From: Bacteroidales bacterium
GTDB lineage: Bacteria > Bacteroidota > Bacteroidia > Bacteroidales > UBA10428
Reading direction: 5' to 3'
DNA length: 55,981 bases
Assembly (NCBI GenBank): GCA_016934055.1
Contig: JAFGTR010000026.1
Span: 1 to 55,981 of the forward strand
In this document: positions 26,636-35,703 of the stretch, one piece after another
Layout: every line of letters begins with the position of its first letter
Numbering within the stretch: position 1 is the stretch's first letter
The notes under the pieces: generated by a model
Told to the model about the DNA's origin: nothing
The model's database searches: none
The model's input: only the letters and a program-made list of their open reading frames with translations
Position numbers and translations under genes: made by a program

Positions 26636-28045
26636 ATGTCAGACAAACAGAAAACCCTTTCTGATATCATTCAATTCAAAGGCAAGGGATTACACACCGG
26701 TGCGGATGTTGAAATTGCCATAAAGCCTGCTCAGGAAAATTCGGGTTACCATTTTAAACGGATTGATATAGATGGTGAACCCATGATCCGTGCTATTGCT
26801 GATAATGTAACACATACTGAAAGAGGAACTACGCTGGTAGAAAAAGGAGTTTCGGTATCAACTGTGGAGCATGTTCTGGCGGCTTTGTCTGGGATGGGTA
26901 TTGATAATGCCCTGATAGAGCTTAATGGTCCTGAAGTTCCCATTATGGATGGCAGTTCACGGTTTTTTGCCGAAGCCATTGCCAGGGTTGGTTATAGGGA
27001 ACAGGAGGCAGACCGGTATTATTATCGCATCAGGGAAAAGATGGTATACAGGGACGAAAAAAAGGGTATTGAATTGCTGGCTTATCCTGATGACACCTTA
27101 ACCATTGATGTGCATATTGATTACGATTCCAAGGTTTTGGGTTATCAATATGCCCATTATTCAGAGAATCATCAGTTTGATAAAGAATTTGCACCCTGCC
27201 GGACCTTTGTTTTTCTCCATGAGTTGGAAACCCTTCAAAAACATAACCTGATTAGGGGCGGCGATTTTGATAATGCCATAGTTATCATTGACAGGCCTGT
27301 TACACAGGAAGAACTTGATCATCTTGCCGACCTGTTCAACAAACCAAAGATCAAAGTCAGACCGGAAGGGATTCTTAATAATGTTGAGCTGTATTTCAGC
27401 AATGAGCCTGCAAGGCATAAACTGCTGGACGTCATTGGTGATCTGGCACTTTCGGGAGCACGGATAAAGGGCAAGATCATTGCCACCAGGCCCGGACATC
27501 TTGCCAACACAGAGATGGCAAAAATACTGCGGAAGCATATAAAAATTGAGCAGAATAAACCGGTTGCCCCTGATTATGATCCCAACAAGGAACCGCTTTT
27601 CGATGTCAATGAAATCATGCGCCGGTTACCGCACAGACACCCGTTTTTGCTGGTGGATAAAATTACACATCTCGATGAATGGGTTGTTACAGGAATAAAA
27701 AATGTGACCATGAATGAGGCTTTCTTTGTAGGTCATTATCCTGACCAGCCTGTGATGCCCGGTGTTTTGCAGATTGAAGCCCTTGCCCAGGTGGGCGGGA
27801 TATTGTTGCTCAGCTTTGTTCCCGATCCGGAAAACTATGTTCTTTACTTTTTGCGTATTGATTCGGTGCGGTTTAAACGCAAGGTGGTACCGGGAGATAC
27901 ACTTAACATACGCATGGTGTTGAAAGAACCTGTTCGCAGAGGTATTGCCTTGTGTTACGGACAAGGTTTCGTCGGTGACCAGATTGTAATTGAAGCCGAA
28001 TTTATGGCCCAGATGGCCCCAAAACCAAATAGTTCAAAAAGTTGA
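26636..28045 (+). CDS. lpxC/fabZ: LpxC-FabZ fusion: UDP-3-O-acyl-GlcNAc deacetylase / 3-hydroxyacyl-ACP dehydratase
   Basis: The first ~310 residues are LpxC, the zinc deacetylase that commits precursor to lipid A. The ligands are seen in STVEHVLAAL and in HKLLDVIGDLAL (His and Asp), and the start FKGKGLHTG is typical. The last ~150 residues are FabZ, with LPHRHPFLLVDK and the active-site GHYPDQPVMPGVLQIEALAQ. This fusion is standard in Bacteroidota and ties lipid A synthesis to fatty-acid elongation, which compete for 3-hydroxyacyl-ACP. Length 469. The stop overlaps the lpxA start. Confidence 0.97.
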   Translation: MSDKQKTLSDIIQFKGKGLHTGADVEIAIKPAQENSGYHFKRIDIDGEPMIRAIADNVTHTERGTTLVEKGVSVSTVEHVLAALSGMGIDNALIELNGPEVPIMDGSSRFFAEAIARVGYREQEADRYYYRIREKMVYRDEKKGIELLAYPDDTLTIDVHIDYDSKVLGYQYAHYSENHQFDKEFAPCRTFVFLHELETLQKHNLIRGGDFDNAIVIIDRPVTQEELDHLADLFNKPKIKVRPEGILNNVELYFSNEPARHKLLDVIGDLALSGARIKGKIIATRPGHLANTEMAKILRKHIKIEQNKPVAPDYDPNKEPLFDVNEIMRRLPHRHPFLLVDKITHLDEWVVTGIKNVTMNEAFFVGHYPDQPVMPGVLQIEALAQVGGILLLSFVPDPENYVLYFLRIDSVRFKRKVVPGDTLNIRMVLKEPVRRGIALCYGQGFVGDQIVIEAEFMAQMAPKPNSSKS

Positions 28046-28845
28046 AATTCAATACAAATACAATTACGTCCTCCCTGACTTTCTTACATCCGGATGCCAT
28101 CATAGGAAAAAATGTGGAAATCGGACCTTTTACTACAATTTATGGTGATGTAATCATTGGTGATAATACCTGGATTGGTCCCAATGTAACAATTATGGAC
28201 GGTGCCAGAATCGGGAAAAACTGCAGAATATTTCCGGGAGCTGTTATATCAGCGATTCCACAAGACCTGAAATTTGCGGGAGAGATCACCACTGTTGAGA
28301 TAGGGGATAACACCACCATTAGAGAATGCGTAACCATTAACAGAGGCACCAAGGCCAAAGGAAAGACAATTATAGGAAATCATTGCCTGATTATGTCTTA
28401 TGTTCATATAGCCCATGATTGCTTTATCGGGAATCATTGTATACTGGTGGGCTATGTTGGCCTGGCCGGCGAAGTTGAGGTTGGAGACTGGGCTACATTG
28501 GGTGGCGGATCTATGGCTCATCAGTTTGTCCGTGTAGGAGCCCATGCTTTTGTGCAGGGGGGAAGCAAGGTCGGGAAAGATGTTCCTCCTTATATTCTTG
28601 CCGGAAGAGATCCCTTGTCTTTTGCCGGTTTAAATATTGTGGGACTGAGGCGCAGGAACTTCAGCCAGGAAAAAATAGGGGAGCTGAACGAAATATACCG
28701 CACAATATATCAGAAAGGGATGAATCATTCAGATGCCGTTAATTATATCGAAACACATTTTAATGGCTCTCAGGAAAGAGATCATATTCTGGCCTTTATC
28801 AGAAGTTCCGAACGGGGTATTATCCGCGGTTTGCTGGATGACTGA
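28042..28845 (+). CDS. lpxA: UDP-N-acetylglucosamine acyltransferase
   Basis: LpxA performs the first acylation of lipid A synthesis. The 267-residue protein is a hexapeptide-repeat beta-helix (HPDAIIGKNVEIGPF onward) with the catalytic His in HIAHDCFIGNHC and a helical C-terminus. The start codon is TTG at 28042, overlapping the TGA of the upstream fusion gene (TTGA). No ATG is available near the N-terminus. The overlap suggests translational coupling, so LpxA supply follows LpxC/FabZ translation. Confidence 0.95.
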   Translation: MKFNTNTITSSLTFLHPDAIIGKNVEIGPFTTIYGDVIIGDNTWIGPNVTIMDGARIGKNCRIFPGAVISAIPQDLKFAGEITTVEIGDNTTIRECVTINRGTKAKGKTIIGNHCLIMSYVHIAHDCFIGNHCILVGYVGLAGEVEVGDWATLGGGSMAHQFVRVGAHAFVQGGSKVGKDVPPYILAGRDPLSFAGLNIVGLRRRNFSQEKIGELNEIYRTIYQKGMNHSDAVNYIETHFNGSQERDHILAFIRSSERGIIRGLLDD

Positions 28846-28892
28846 GTTTTGTGTCTGGTTAACAGTCCACAGTATATTTTTTAACATATACA

Positions 28893-28945
28893 TCTCAAAT
28901 TTTCAAATCCTCAAACCTGCCTGACCAGCGTCAGGCCTCAAACTT
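28893..28945. repeat. Octamer array interrupted by a palindrome
   Basis: Units of the form TNTCAAAT run from 28893. At 28917-28935 a 19-bp insert contains GCCTGAC-CAGC-GTCAGGC (28919-28936). The octamer CCTCAAAC is present on both sides (28909-28916 and 28936-28943). It sits between the converging lpxA and S41 protease genes. Confidence 0.65.
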
Positions 28946-28947
28946 TT

Positions 28948-30552
28948 CTATTCCTTTTCCAACACTTCTATAGCCTTTAACAGGGTGTTGTCAATATCCA
29001 GAATAATGGGATAGAATCCGGCGTTATCAAGAAAATTACGGGCGATATAAGCATGAAGTTGTGTCTTAAGGATAGTTGACGAAATCTTAATACCTTCAGG
29101 ATTTTCTTTCACACCGTTTTTTGAAGCAAAGGCAATGAATTTATGCAGTACACCGACCTGATCCAGGTATTTCACAAATTCCTGTGGTGTGCTGAGCTGT
29201 GACAGTTCATCACGGTTTGCATCAGAATAATCAAGGGCAAACCTGTACAGCAGGCCTTTGTTTCTTACTTCAAGATAATAGTCAGAAATACCTGTTGTGT
29301 CGAGCGGCACAAAGATGTCAGGCATGATGCCTCCTCCGCCGTAAACGATTTTCCCTAAGGGTGTATAATACCGCAGCGAATCAGCAAACCTGATGCTGTC
29401 AGGTGATTCCATTTCACCGTTCAGATATCTTATGTTTAAGTCGTTATAGTAGTCATCAATACCCTCGGTGTAAGGTTTCTGAATGCTCCTGCCGGTAGGC
29501 GTATAATAACGGGCTATGGTAAGACGCAGGGCCGATCCGTCTGAAAATGTTTTTTGTTCCTGCACAAGGCCTTTGCCAAAAGATCTTCGTCCGATGATAA
29601 TTCCCCTGTCATTATCCTGAATGGCACCTGCAAGAATTTCACTGGCAGAAGCTGAATTTTCGTCAATAATGATGACCAATTCAATATCTGTTGCCAGACC
29701 TCCTTTTACCGACCGGAATTCTTCGCGGTTCCGGGCTTTTCCCTGTGTGTATACTATAAGCTCCTCGTTGGCCAGGAACTGATCAGCCAGGTAAACCGCA
29801 GCATCCATATAGCCGCCACCATTTTCACGCAGGTCAAGAATAAGCTTTTTCATGCCTTTGGAACGGAGGTCGTTCATAGTGGTGATGAATTCTTCGGTTG
29901 TGGGTCGTGAAAACTTGTTGAGATGGATATACCCGATATTCTTTTTTATGATATAGCCGATATCAACACTGTACAGTGGGATATTATCGCGAATGATATC
30001 AAATGTAAGAACATCATTAACACTACGCCGGATAAGCTCTACTGTTACTTTTGTGCCTTTTGGGCCACGGAGCCTGGAAACTATGGAATCACTCGGCATT
30101 TTAATGCCGGCCACAGTGTCATTATCCACCTTTATAATGCGATCTCCGGGAAGAATGCCTACTTTCTCAGAAGGGCCGTTGGCTATTACCTGTATGACTA
30201 CAAGCGTATCATTCAGCATGTTGAATTGTATGCCAATGCCGCTGAAATTGCCTTCCAGAGGTTCATTGATCTCCCTGAGGTCCCTGGCAGGAATATATTG
30301 AGAATGAGGATCAAGCTCTTCAAGGATTTTTGGTATTGTATTTTCAATTATTTCTTCTTTTGAGACTTCGTCGACATACTCATCTTCAATATAGTTGAGT
30401 ATGTTTTCAAGCTTATTGGCTTTCGGAATTATAATGAAACGGTTTTCAGCCTGCATGCCTGCGTAAAAACGGCCGATGAGCAAACCCGCAATGACAGCTG
30501 CAGCAATGATGAGCGGAAGGTAAATCAATATACCTTTATTGTCGTATTTCAT
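28948..30552 (-). CDS. S41 family C-terminal processing protease
   Basis: This 534-residue protein has an N-terminal membrane anchor (GILIYLPLIIAAAVIAGLLIG), a PDZ domain (about 85-170, around GIGIQFNMLND) and the S41 catalytic core. The Ser is in ENSASASEILAGA and the Lys in GRRSFGKGLVQEQ. Ctp proteases trim or degrade exported proteins, often by recognising C-terminal tails. It should act in the periplasm. I chose ATG 30552 (MKYDNKG) rather than 30570. Either start overlaps the 3' end of the deaminase gene, so the two are cotranscribed. Confidence 0.93.
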   Translation of the reverse strand: MKYDNKGILIYLPLIIAAAVIAGLLIGRFYAGMQAENRFIIIPKANKLENILNYIEDEYVDEVSKEEIIENTIPKILEELDPHSQYIPARDLREINEPLEGNFSGIGIQFNMLNDTLVVIQVIANGPSEKVGILPGDRIIKVDNDTVAGIKMPSDSIVSRLRGPKGTKVTVELIRRSVNDVLTFDIIRDNIPLYSVDIGYIIKKNIGYIHLNKFSRPTTEEFITTMNDLRSKGMKKLILDLRENGGGYMDAAVYLADQFLANEELIVYTQGKARNREEFRSVKGGLATDIELVIIIDENSASASEILAGAIQDNDRGIIIGRRSFGKGLVQEQKTFSDGSALRLTIARYYTPTGRSIQKPYTEGIDDYYNDLNIRYLNGEMESPDSIRFADSLRYYTPLGKIVYGGGGIMPDIFVPLDTTGISDYYLEVRNKGLLYRFALDYSDANRDELSQLSTPQEFVKYLDQVGVLHKFIAFASKNGVKENPEGIKISSTILKTQLHAYIARNFLDNAGFYPIILDIDNTLLKAIEVLEKE

Positions 30553-31006
30553 TTTCGTTTTCAAGATCAATATATACTACTTCAATATTGGCCCTTTTTA
30601 AAAGTTCGATACCTTCCTGTATGCGGTACATGTCGCAAAACACAACACGCCGGATACCTGATTGTATAATAAGTTTGGCACATTCCATGCAGGGACTGGA
30701 AGTGATATAAAGGGTAGCACCGTCACTGCTGTTATTTGATTTGGCGACCTTTGTGATAGCATTGGCTTCTGCATGCAGTACATAAGGCTTCGTCTGGTTG
30801 TTTTTGTCTTCGCAAATATTTTCAAATCCGGCAGGTGTTCCGTTATATCCATCAGAGATAATCATTTTTTCTTTGACAATAAGCGCTCCCACCTGCCTGC
30901 GTTTGCAATAGGAATTGCGGGCCCATATCTGTGCCATCTCAAGATACCGCCTGTCGAATTGTTCCTGTTTTTCGCCATAAGGTCGTAAAGGATCGTGTTT
31001 CTTCAT
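30536..31006 (-). CDS. dCMP deaminase family protein
   Basis: The 156-residue protein has the zinc site HAEANAI and SSPCMECAK of cytidine/deoxycytidylate deaminases. dCMP deaminase makes dUMP for thymidylate synthesis; ComEB is the family name in Gram-positives. It begins MKKHDPLRPYGEKQEQFDRRY, and the conserved RRQVGALIV segment follows. The 3' end overlaps the start of the S41 protease gene, so expression is linked. It is cytoplasmic. Confidence 0.93.
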   Translation of the reverse strand: MKKHDPLRPYGEKQEQFDRRYLEMAQIWARNSYCKRRQVGALIVKEKMIISDGYNGTPAGFENICEDKNNQTKPYVLHAEANAITKVAKSNNSSDGATLYITSSPCMECAKLIIQSGIRRVVFCDMYRIQEGIELLKRANIEVVYIDLENENEIRQ

Positions 31007-31082
31007 GCCGTCTTTTTCCGCTAAGGTTTTTATACTATTTCACAGGCGGTAAAGATAGCATTATTTTTTCGCCTGAAGGATT

Positions 31083-32567
31083 CTAAAATGATGGCTTTTT
31101 TGCAATTTTTCCGGATGCTTTTTTGCCGGAATGTTCAATCTGATAAAGGTAGATGCCGGGTGTCAGGTTACCCAGAAAGATCTGGTAAGTATGATTTCCT
31201 GCAACCGGGATATAATGACTTTCATCTTTTACCAGGGTTCCGTTAAGATCAAAGAGTTGGATATGCAAAGGCGTTGGATTAAGGGTTTCAAGCCGGATGA
31301 TTATTCTGTCAGATCCGGGATTTGGAAATATTCTGAGCCTGCCGGTAACATATTGTTCTATGCTGTTTACAGGCTCTTTGACCAGAATGGTTACTTCATT
31401 AACAATATCCCCTTTTTTTGCCATTACAACAATACTCCCTGTACTTTCCGCAATAAAAGTGGCAGCAGCGCCGGTAGTATTGATAATCTGGCCATCCCCC
31501 TCTGTTATTGACCATTCCACATCATCATATATTGTATCTTTAATGGTTTTGTTCATCTGATCATAATAATATAAAGTCAGCTCAGCCGTGTCTCCGGGAT
31601 AAATTCTGATATTCCTGGGACTGATGAATAATTTTAACAGTTCAGGAAAGTAAACCTGTTGTTCCAGTTGCATGGAATCAAGACTCTTAATACCAAAGGC
31701 TCTCAGGGTAAAAATTGTCGTATCCTGCGGAGAGACCTTAAGACTGCCGCTGGACTGAACAGTATTTCCGTCAAGTGTAACGGAATCTGCATTGATCGTA
31801 GTCCAGCTGATCGTTGCGGAATCATTGACCGCAATTATTTTTTTATCGGTTTTAAAGTCGTTGATAAAGGTTAGTCCGGTTTCAACCTCATGGACAATAT
31901 CGGAATCGACTATGGTATTGAAAAGGATCCGTGCCATTGCAGCGGAACCGTTGATATCCGGATGGATTTTATCCGGAAACAAGGATACGCTGTCAAGCAA
32001 TGGCGTTCGGAAATCAACAAGTACGGCCCCGGTTTTGTTCAGAACGGAGTCGATCAGGGGCATGACATCGTTTTTTATTATTGAATCATTGATATCCCAA
32101 ACGATATCAAAGGCAGGAGGAGGATAGCCTACGATAAATTTTGTATAGGGATTTCTAATTTTAAAGGTGTCAATCATTGACATATAATCGTCAAGGAATT
32201 CATCTTTATAAGAGCCCCAGTTCTGAGGTTTACTGTCGTTGGTGCCAAGGCATATCAGCAATATCTCCGGGGCAAGATTCCAGCAGTCTGAGAACTCCGG
32301 ATCATTCCATATGGGGAAATCACCATTTTTCAGCATGGTCCTTGATGAAATGCCATAATTATTGACAATACAAGTGTCCCCGTATTTTTGCTGCAGTAAA
32401 ACGCCAAGCTGGGCCGGATAACTTTCAGTTGCCGGACTGGCCAGTCCGGCCCCATAAGTGATGCTGTTGCCAATGAAACCTATACGGACATGATAATCCT
32501 GTGATTGCACAGTACAGAAAAAAGAAGTCAGAATTATGATCAGAACGAAGGTGAAGGCCTTTTTCAT
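31083..32567 (-). CDS. T9SS-secreted SGNH/GDSL hydrolase
   Basis: The 494-residue protein starts with a signal peptide. An SGNH domain (about 25-225) follows, with GFIGNSITYGAG (Ser), LLICLGTNDSKP (Asn) and DKIHPDINGSA (Asp, His). A middle region of about 170 residues has Ig-like sequence (TTINADSVTLDGN, then an Ig-like Big-type segment near WSITEGDGQI). The C-terminus (about 410-494, starting RLRIFPNPGSDRI) is a type A T9SS sorting domain. The SGNH segment resembles sialate or acetylxylan esterases, so deacetylation of a polysaccharide is likely but not proven. Confidence 0.87.
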   Translation of the reverse strand: MKKAFTFVLIIILTSFFCTVQSQDYHVRIGFIGNSITYGAGLASPATESYPAQLGVLLQQKYGDTCIVNNYGISSRTMLKNGDFPIWNDPEFSDCWNLAPEILLICLGTNDSKPQNWGSYKDEFLDDYMSMIDTFKIRNPYTKFIVGYPPPAFDIVWDINDSIIKNDVMPLIDSVLNKTGAVLVDFRTPLLDSVSLFPDKIHPDINGSAAMARILFNTIVDSDIVHEVETGLTFINDFKTDKKIIAVNDSATISWTTINADSVTLDGNTVQSSGSLKVSPQDTTIFTLRAFGIKSLDSMQLEQQVYFPELLKLFISPRNIRIYPGDTAELTLYYYDQMNKTIKDTIYDDVEWSITEGDGQIINTTGAAATFIAESTGSIVVMAKKGDIVNEVTILVKEPVNSIEQYVTGRLRIFPNPGSDRIIIRLETLNPTPLHIQLFDLNGTLVKDESHYIPVAGNHTYQIFLGNLTPGIYLYQIEHSGKKASGKIAKKPSF

Positions 32568-32589
32568 GTTTTTAAGTGTTTAAGCGGAA

Positions 32590-32618
32590 CAAATTTAGTA
32601 AAGTTTTTTTTATGCAAA
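32590..32618 (-). promoter_or_regulatory. Promoter of the SGNH hydrolase gene
   Basis: On the minus strand TTTG (32618-32615), a 17-base spacer and TAAATTTG (32597-32590) fit the Bacteroidetes consensus. The start codon follows 23 bases downstream. Confidence 0.7.
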
Positions 32619-32674
32619 GCGGACTGTAAGAGTGAGTTGTCAGTTATTTGTTATCGGTTGTCAGGTTGCTGATA

Positions 32675-32723
32675 TTCTTTGTTCGTTTATCTTGTGTCTT
32701 GCATCCTGATTCCTGGATCTGTA
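32675..32723. repeat. Heptamer array just after the thiL stop codon
   Basis: Seven 7-bp units (TTCTTTG, TTCGTTT, ATCTTGT, GTCTTGC, ATCCTGA, TTCCTGG, ATCTGTA) end four bases from the thiL stop codon. On the thiL strand they read as AGA/GGA-type units directly downstream. Confidence 0.8.
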
Positions 32724-32727
32724 TTCA

Positions 32728-33768
32728 TCAGTTAATGGCATTCCATCCCTGTGCTTTTAGTTCTATCGTATTGCCATTTGGGGTGACAAGAAGGGCTTTC
32801 CCCCCGGTTTCAGTAATATGCCCGATGACAGAAATACCAGGTTGTGCTGATATTTTACCAAAGTCGCTGAGCGGAACTGTAAACAACAGCTCATAATCTT
32901 CACCTCCGTTAAGGGCAGCTATAAGAGGTTCAATGGAAAATTCCTCAGCCGCTGCATTTGTTGCCGTATGAATGGGAACCTTATCGGCAAAGATTTTACA
33001 GCCGGCATTTGACTCCTTACAGATATGCAATATATCTGAGGACAATCCGTCAGAAATGTCAATCATGGATGTTGGTTGTATAGCTGTTTCTCTCAGCGTC
33101 CTGATAATATCACCGCGAGCCTCGGGTTTAAGCTGCCGTTCAAGGATATAATTATATTCAGTCAGGTCGGGCTGAGACTCCGGATTTTCACGGTACAGCC
33201 TGCGTTCTCTTTCCAATACCTGCAGTCCCATATAAGCTGCCCCAAGATCACCTGACAGACATATCAGATCATTCATACAGGCTCCGTTTCGATATGTTAT
33301 TTTATCATTTTCAGCTTCTCCCAGAACGGTTACCGATATGGTCATCCCTGTTATTGAAGATGAGGTGTCACCTCCGACAAGGTCAACATTATATTTATCA
33401 CAGGCCAACAGTAAACCTTCGTACAACAAATCAATCATACTTATTTTAAACCTGGCCGAGACAGCAATTGAAACGAGTAACTGTTTCGGATTGGCATTCA
33501 TGGCATACACATCAGAAAAACCAACAACCGCAGCTTTATAGCCAAGATGCTTTAACGGTGAATATTCAAGATTAAAGTGTATCCCTTCGGTAAGCATGTC
33601 AGTCGTTACCACAATTTTTTTTGAACCATAATCCAGTACGGCGGCATCATCTCCCACACCCGATTCTGTACTTTTATTCCGAAGTCTGATGTCTTTGGTC
33701 AGGTGGCGGATCAGTCCAAATTTTCCAAGGGCTGCAATATCATCGTTGGGATGAACAGAATGAGGCAT
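32728..33768 (-). CDS. thiL: Thiamine-monophosphate kinase
   Basis: ThiL phosphorylates thiamine monophosphate to the active diphosphate cofactor. The 346-residue protein has the PurM-like fold motifs GVGDDAAVLDY, TDMLTEGIHF, GGDTSSS and, near the end, GGEDYELLF. No other thiamine gene and no TPP riboswitch is visible nearby. It is divergent from sufB with 150 bases between, so its promoter must lie in the same gap as the suf operator. Confidence 0.95.
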   Translation of the reverse strand: MPHSVHPNDDIAALGKFGLIRHLTKDIRLRNKSTESGVGDDAAVLDYGSKKIVVTTDMLTEGIHFNLEYSPLKHLGYKAAVVGFSDVYAMNANPKQLLVSIAVSARFKISMIDLLYEGLLLACDKYNVDLVGGDTSSSITGMTISVTVLGEAENDKITYRNGACMNDLICLSGDLGAAYMGLQVLERERRLYRENPESQPDLTEYNYILERQLKPEARGDIIRTLRETAIQPTSMIDISDGLSSDILHICKESNAGCKIFADKVPIHTATNAAAEEFSIEPLIAALNGGEDYELLFTVPLSDFGKISAQPGISVIGHITETGGKALLVTPNGNTIELKAQGWNAIN

Positions 33769-33830
33769 AGCATTGTTGTATTAAAGGCATATTAAAAAAC
33801 AAAGATCATTATAAATCCAGTTTCATTTAG

Positions 33831-33838
33831 TATCTTTG
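33831..33838 (+). promoter_or_regulatory. -7 element of the suf operon promoter
   Basis: TATCTTTG matches TAnnTTTG and lies 81 bases before sufB. No clear TTTG is seen at 17-23 bases upstream. The start site would fall in the palindrome at 33844-33862. Confidence 0.6.
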
Positions 33839-33843
33839 TTCTT

Positions 33844-33862
33844 ATTTAGAATCGTTCTAAAT
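33844..33862 (+). promoter_or_regulatory. Palindromic operator at the suf promoter
   Basis: ATTTAGAA-TCG-TTCTAAAT is a perfect 8-bp inverted repeat with a three-base centre. It begins six bases after the -7 element, so it would cover the transcription start. A repressor that senses iron or Fe-S status (Fur, DtxR-like or Rrf2 type) is a natural candidate, but the protein is not identifiable from this window. Confidence 0.7.
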
Positions 33863-33918
33863 ACCATAAACATCAGGTTTATAGATGTTTAACAATGCAA
33901 TAGGAAAATTTCTAAACC

Positions 33919-35367
33919 ATGGGGAACTCAAATGATAAAATATTAACAGATGTTACCGGGAGTGAATACAAATATGGTTTTGTTACTGACATTGAAACAG
34001 AAATATTCCCCAAAGGCTTAAACGAAGATGTTGTAAGGCAGATTTCCGCCAAATGGAATGAACCTGAGTTTATGCTTGAATTCAGGCTCAAGGCATACCG
34101 GCACTGGTCCACGCTTAAGATGCCTCAATGGGCTCATCTTGTAATACCTGAGATTAACTACCAGGATATCAGTTATTTTGCAGCTCCGGTACAAAAAGCG
34201 GGTCCATCAAGTCTCGATGAAGTGGATCCTGTATTACTGCAGACATTCGAAAAGCTTGGCATTTCAGTTGATGAACAGAAACATCTTACAGGGGTAGCTA
34301 TAGATGTGGTTATGGACAGTGTCTCGGTAAAAACGACCTTTAAGGAAACGCTGGCTGATCTGGGCATTATATTTTGTTCAATGAGTGATGCCATCCGTGA
34401 ACAACCCGACCTGATCAGGAAATATCTTGGATCTGTAGTCCCTTACAGCGACAATTTTTTTGCATCTCTTAATTCGGCTGTATTCAGTGACGGGTCATTC
34501 TGTTATATTCCTAAAGGCGTACGTTGTCCAATGGAACTGTCAACTTATTTCAGGATCAATGCTGCCGATACCGGACAGTTTGAGAGGACATTGATAATTG
34601 CAGAAGATGATAGTTATGTCAGTTATCTTGAAGGCTGCACAGCGCCTATGCGTGATGAACACCAGCTTCACGCGGCCGTTGTTGAGATTGTTGTCATGGA
34701 AAACGCTGAAGTTAAGTATTCGACGGTTCAGAACTGGTATCCTGGTGACAGGCAGGGGAATGGCGGAGTATATAATTTTGTGACCAAAAGGGGGATATGT
34801 AAAGGCGATAATGCAAAGATTTCCTGGACACAGGTGGAAACAGGTTCTGCTATTACCTGGAAATATCCGAGCTGTATATTAAAGGGGGAGAACAGTGTGG
34901 CTGAATTTTATTCCGTTGCGGTAACAAACAATCATCAGCAGGCAGATACCGGTACGAAGATGATTCATTTAGGGAATAATTCCAGCAGCACCATTATTTC
35001 AAAAGGAATATCAGCGGGGCAAAGTCAAAACAGCTATCGCGGATTGGTGAAGGTGGCTAAAAATGCCGGTCAGGTCCGCAATTTTACGCAGTGTGACTCT
35101 TTGTTGCTTGGAGATAAATGCGGTGCTCACACCTTTCCCTATATTGAGGTTGAAAACGACTCGGCCATCATTGAACATGAGGCTACGACATCGAAGATCA
35201 GTGAGGATCAGATATTTTACTGCAAACAACGCGGACTTGATACTGAAACGGCTGTCGGCCTTATCGTTAACGGATATGCCCGCGAGGTGCTGAATAAATT
35301 GCCCATGGAGTTTGCCGTAGAAGCGCAGAAGCTTTTACAGATAACGCTTGAGGGTAGTGTGGGGTAA
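33919..35367 (+). CDS. sufB: Fe-S cluster assembly scaffold SufB
   Basis: SufB is the scaffold of the SufBCD complex, on which Fe-S clusters are built. The 482-residue protein has the conserved C-terminal core with [20 protein letters not shown] (a cluster-site Cys) and [17 protein letters not shown], given here in part as [13 protein letters not shown]. It is the first gene of sufBCDSE. A 346-bp gap full of repeats separates it from sufC, which is unusual within a suf operon. Like the others it acts in the cytoplasm. Confidence 0.97.
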   Translation: MGNSNDKILTDVTGSEYKYGFVTDIETEIFPKGLNEDVVRQISAKWNEPEFMLEFRLKAYRHWSTLKMPQWAHLVIPEINYQDISYFAAPVQKAGPSSLDEVDPVLLQTFEKLGISVDEQKHLTGVAIDVVMDSVSVKTTFKETLADLGIIFCSMSDAIREQPDLIRKYLGSVVPYSDNFFASLNSAVFSDGSFCYIPKGVRCPMELSTYFRINAADTGQFERTLIIAEDDSYVSYLEGCTAPMRDEHQLHAAVVEIVVMENAEVKYSTVQNWYPGDRQGNGGVYNFVTKRGICKGDNAKISWTQVETGSAITWKYPSCILKGENSVAEFYSVAVTNNHQQADTGTKMIHLGNNSSSTIISKGISAGQSQNSYRGLVKVAKNAGQVRNFTQCDSLLLGDKCGAHTFPYIEVENDSAIIEHEATTSKISEDQIFYCKQRGLDTETAVGLIVNGYAREVLNKLPMEFAVEAQKLLQITLEGSVG

Positions 35368-35372
35368 GGGAA

Positions 35373-35474
35373 GGTTTGAAGGTTTGAAGATTTGAAAGTT
35401 TGAGAGCCTGCGTGCTATTTCTGCGGCAGATATACCGGTGAGGCAGGGTTGATGGTTTGAAAGTTTCATGTTTT
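35373..35474. repeat. TTTGAAG octamer array with insert
   Basis: Units of the form GTTTGAAG begin five bases after the sufB stop codon and run to about 35403. After a roughly 40-bp segment that starts CCTGC and ends GCAGG, the same unit type resumes (GGTTTGAAAGTTTC). The segment looks inserted into the array. Confidence 0.65.
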
Positions 35475-35483
35475 GGTTGTTTT

Positions 35484-35595
35484 AGCCCCTTAGGGGCTGA
35501 ATGTTGGTAACCACGGGTGAAACCCGGGGAATGGATAACAGGCAGAAAACGCTGCAAACAAAACATAACCAAAAGCAATAACCTTGTTTGCAGCG
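35484..35595. repeat. REP-like palindromes and 12-bp inverted repeat
   Basis: AGCCCCT-T-AGGGGCT (35484-35498) and CGGGT-GAA-ACCCG (35514-35526) are two hairpins built like the pair at 10042-10108. They are followed by CGCTGCAAACAA (35550-35561), whose perfect reverse complement is at 35584-35595. Confidence 0.7.
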
Positions 35596-35661
35596 GAACT
35601 GAATTTGACAATATATAGCGTATGAGGAAACAAGACTTCAGCTATATATACATTCTTTTTG

Positions 35662-35703
35662 TTCTTTTATCTTGCATCTTGCATCTTGTGTCTTAAATCT
35701 ATA
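35662..35703. repeat. Heptamer array upstream of sufC
   Basis: Six 7-bp units (TTCTTTT, ATCTTGC, ATCTTGC, ATCTTGT, GTCTTAA, ATCTATA) end ten bases before the sufC start codon, so they would form its ribosome-loading region. Confidence 0.8.

Noticed and set aside
33769..33830. TPP riboswitch upstream of thiL
   Set aside because: The gap is too short and none of the conserved thi-box segments is present.
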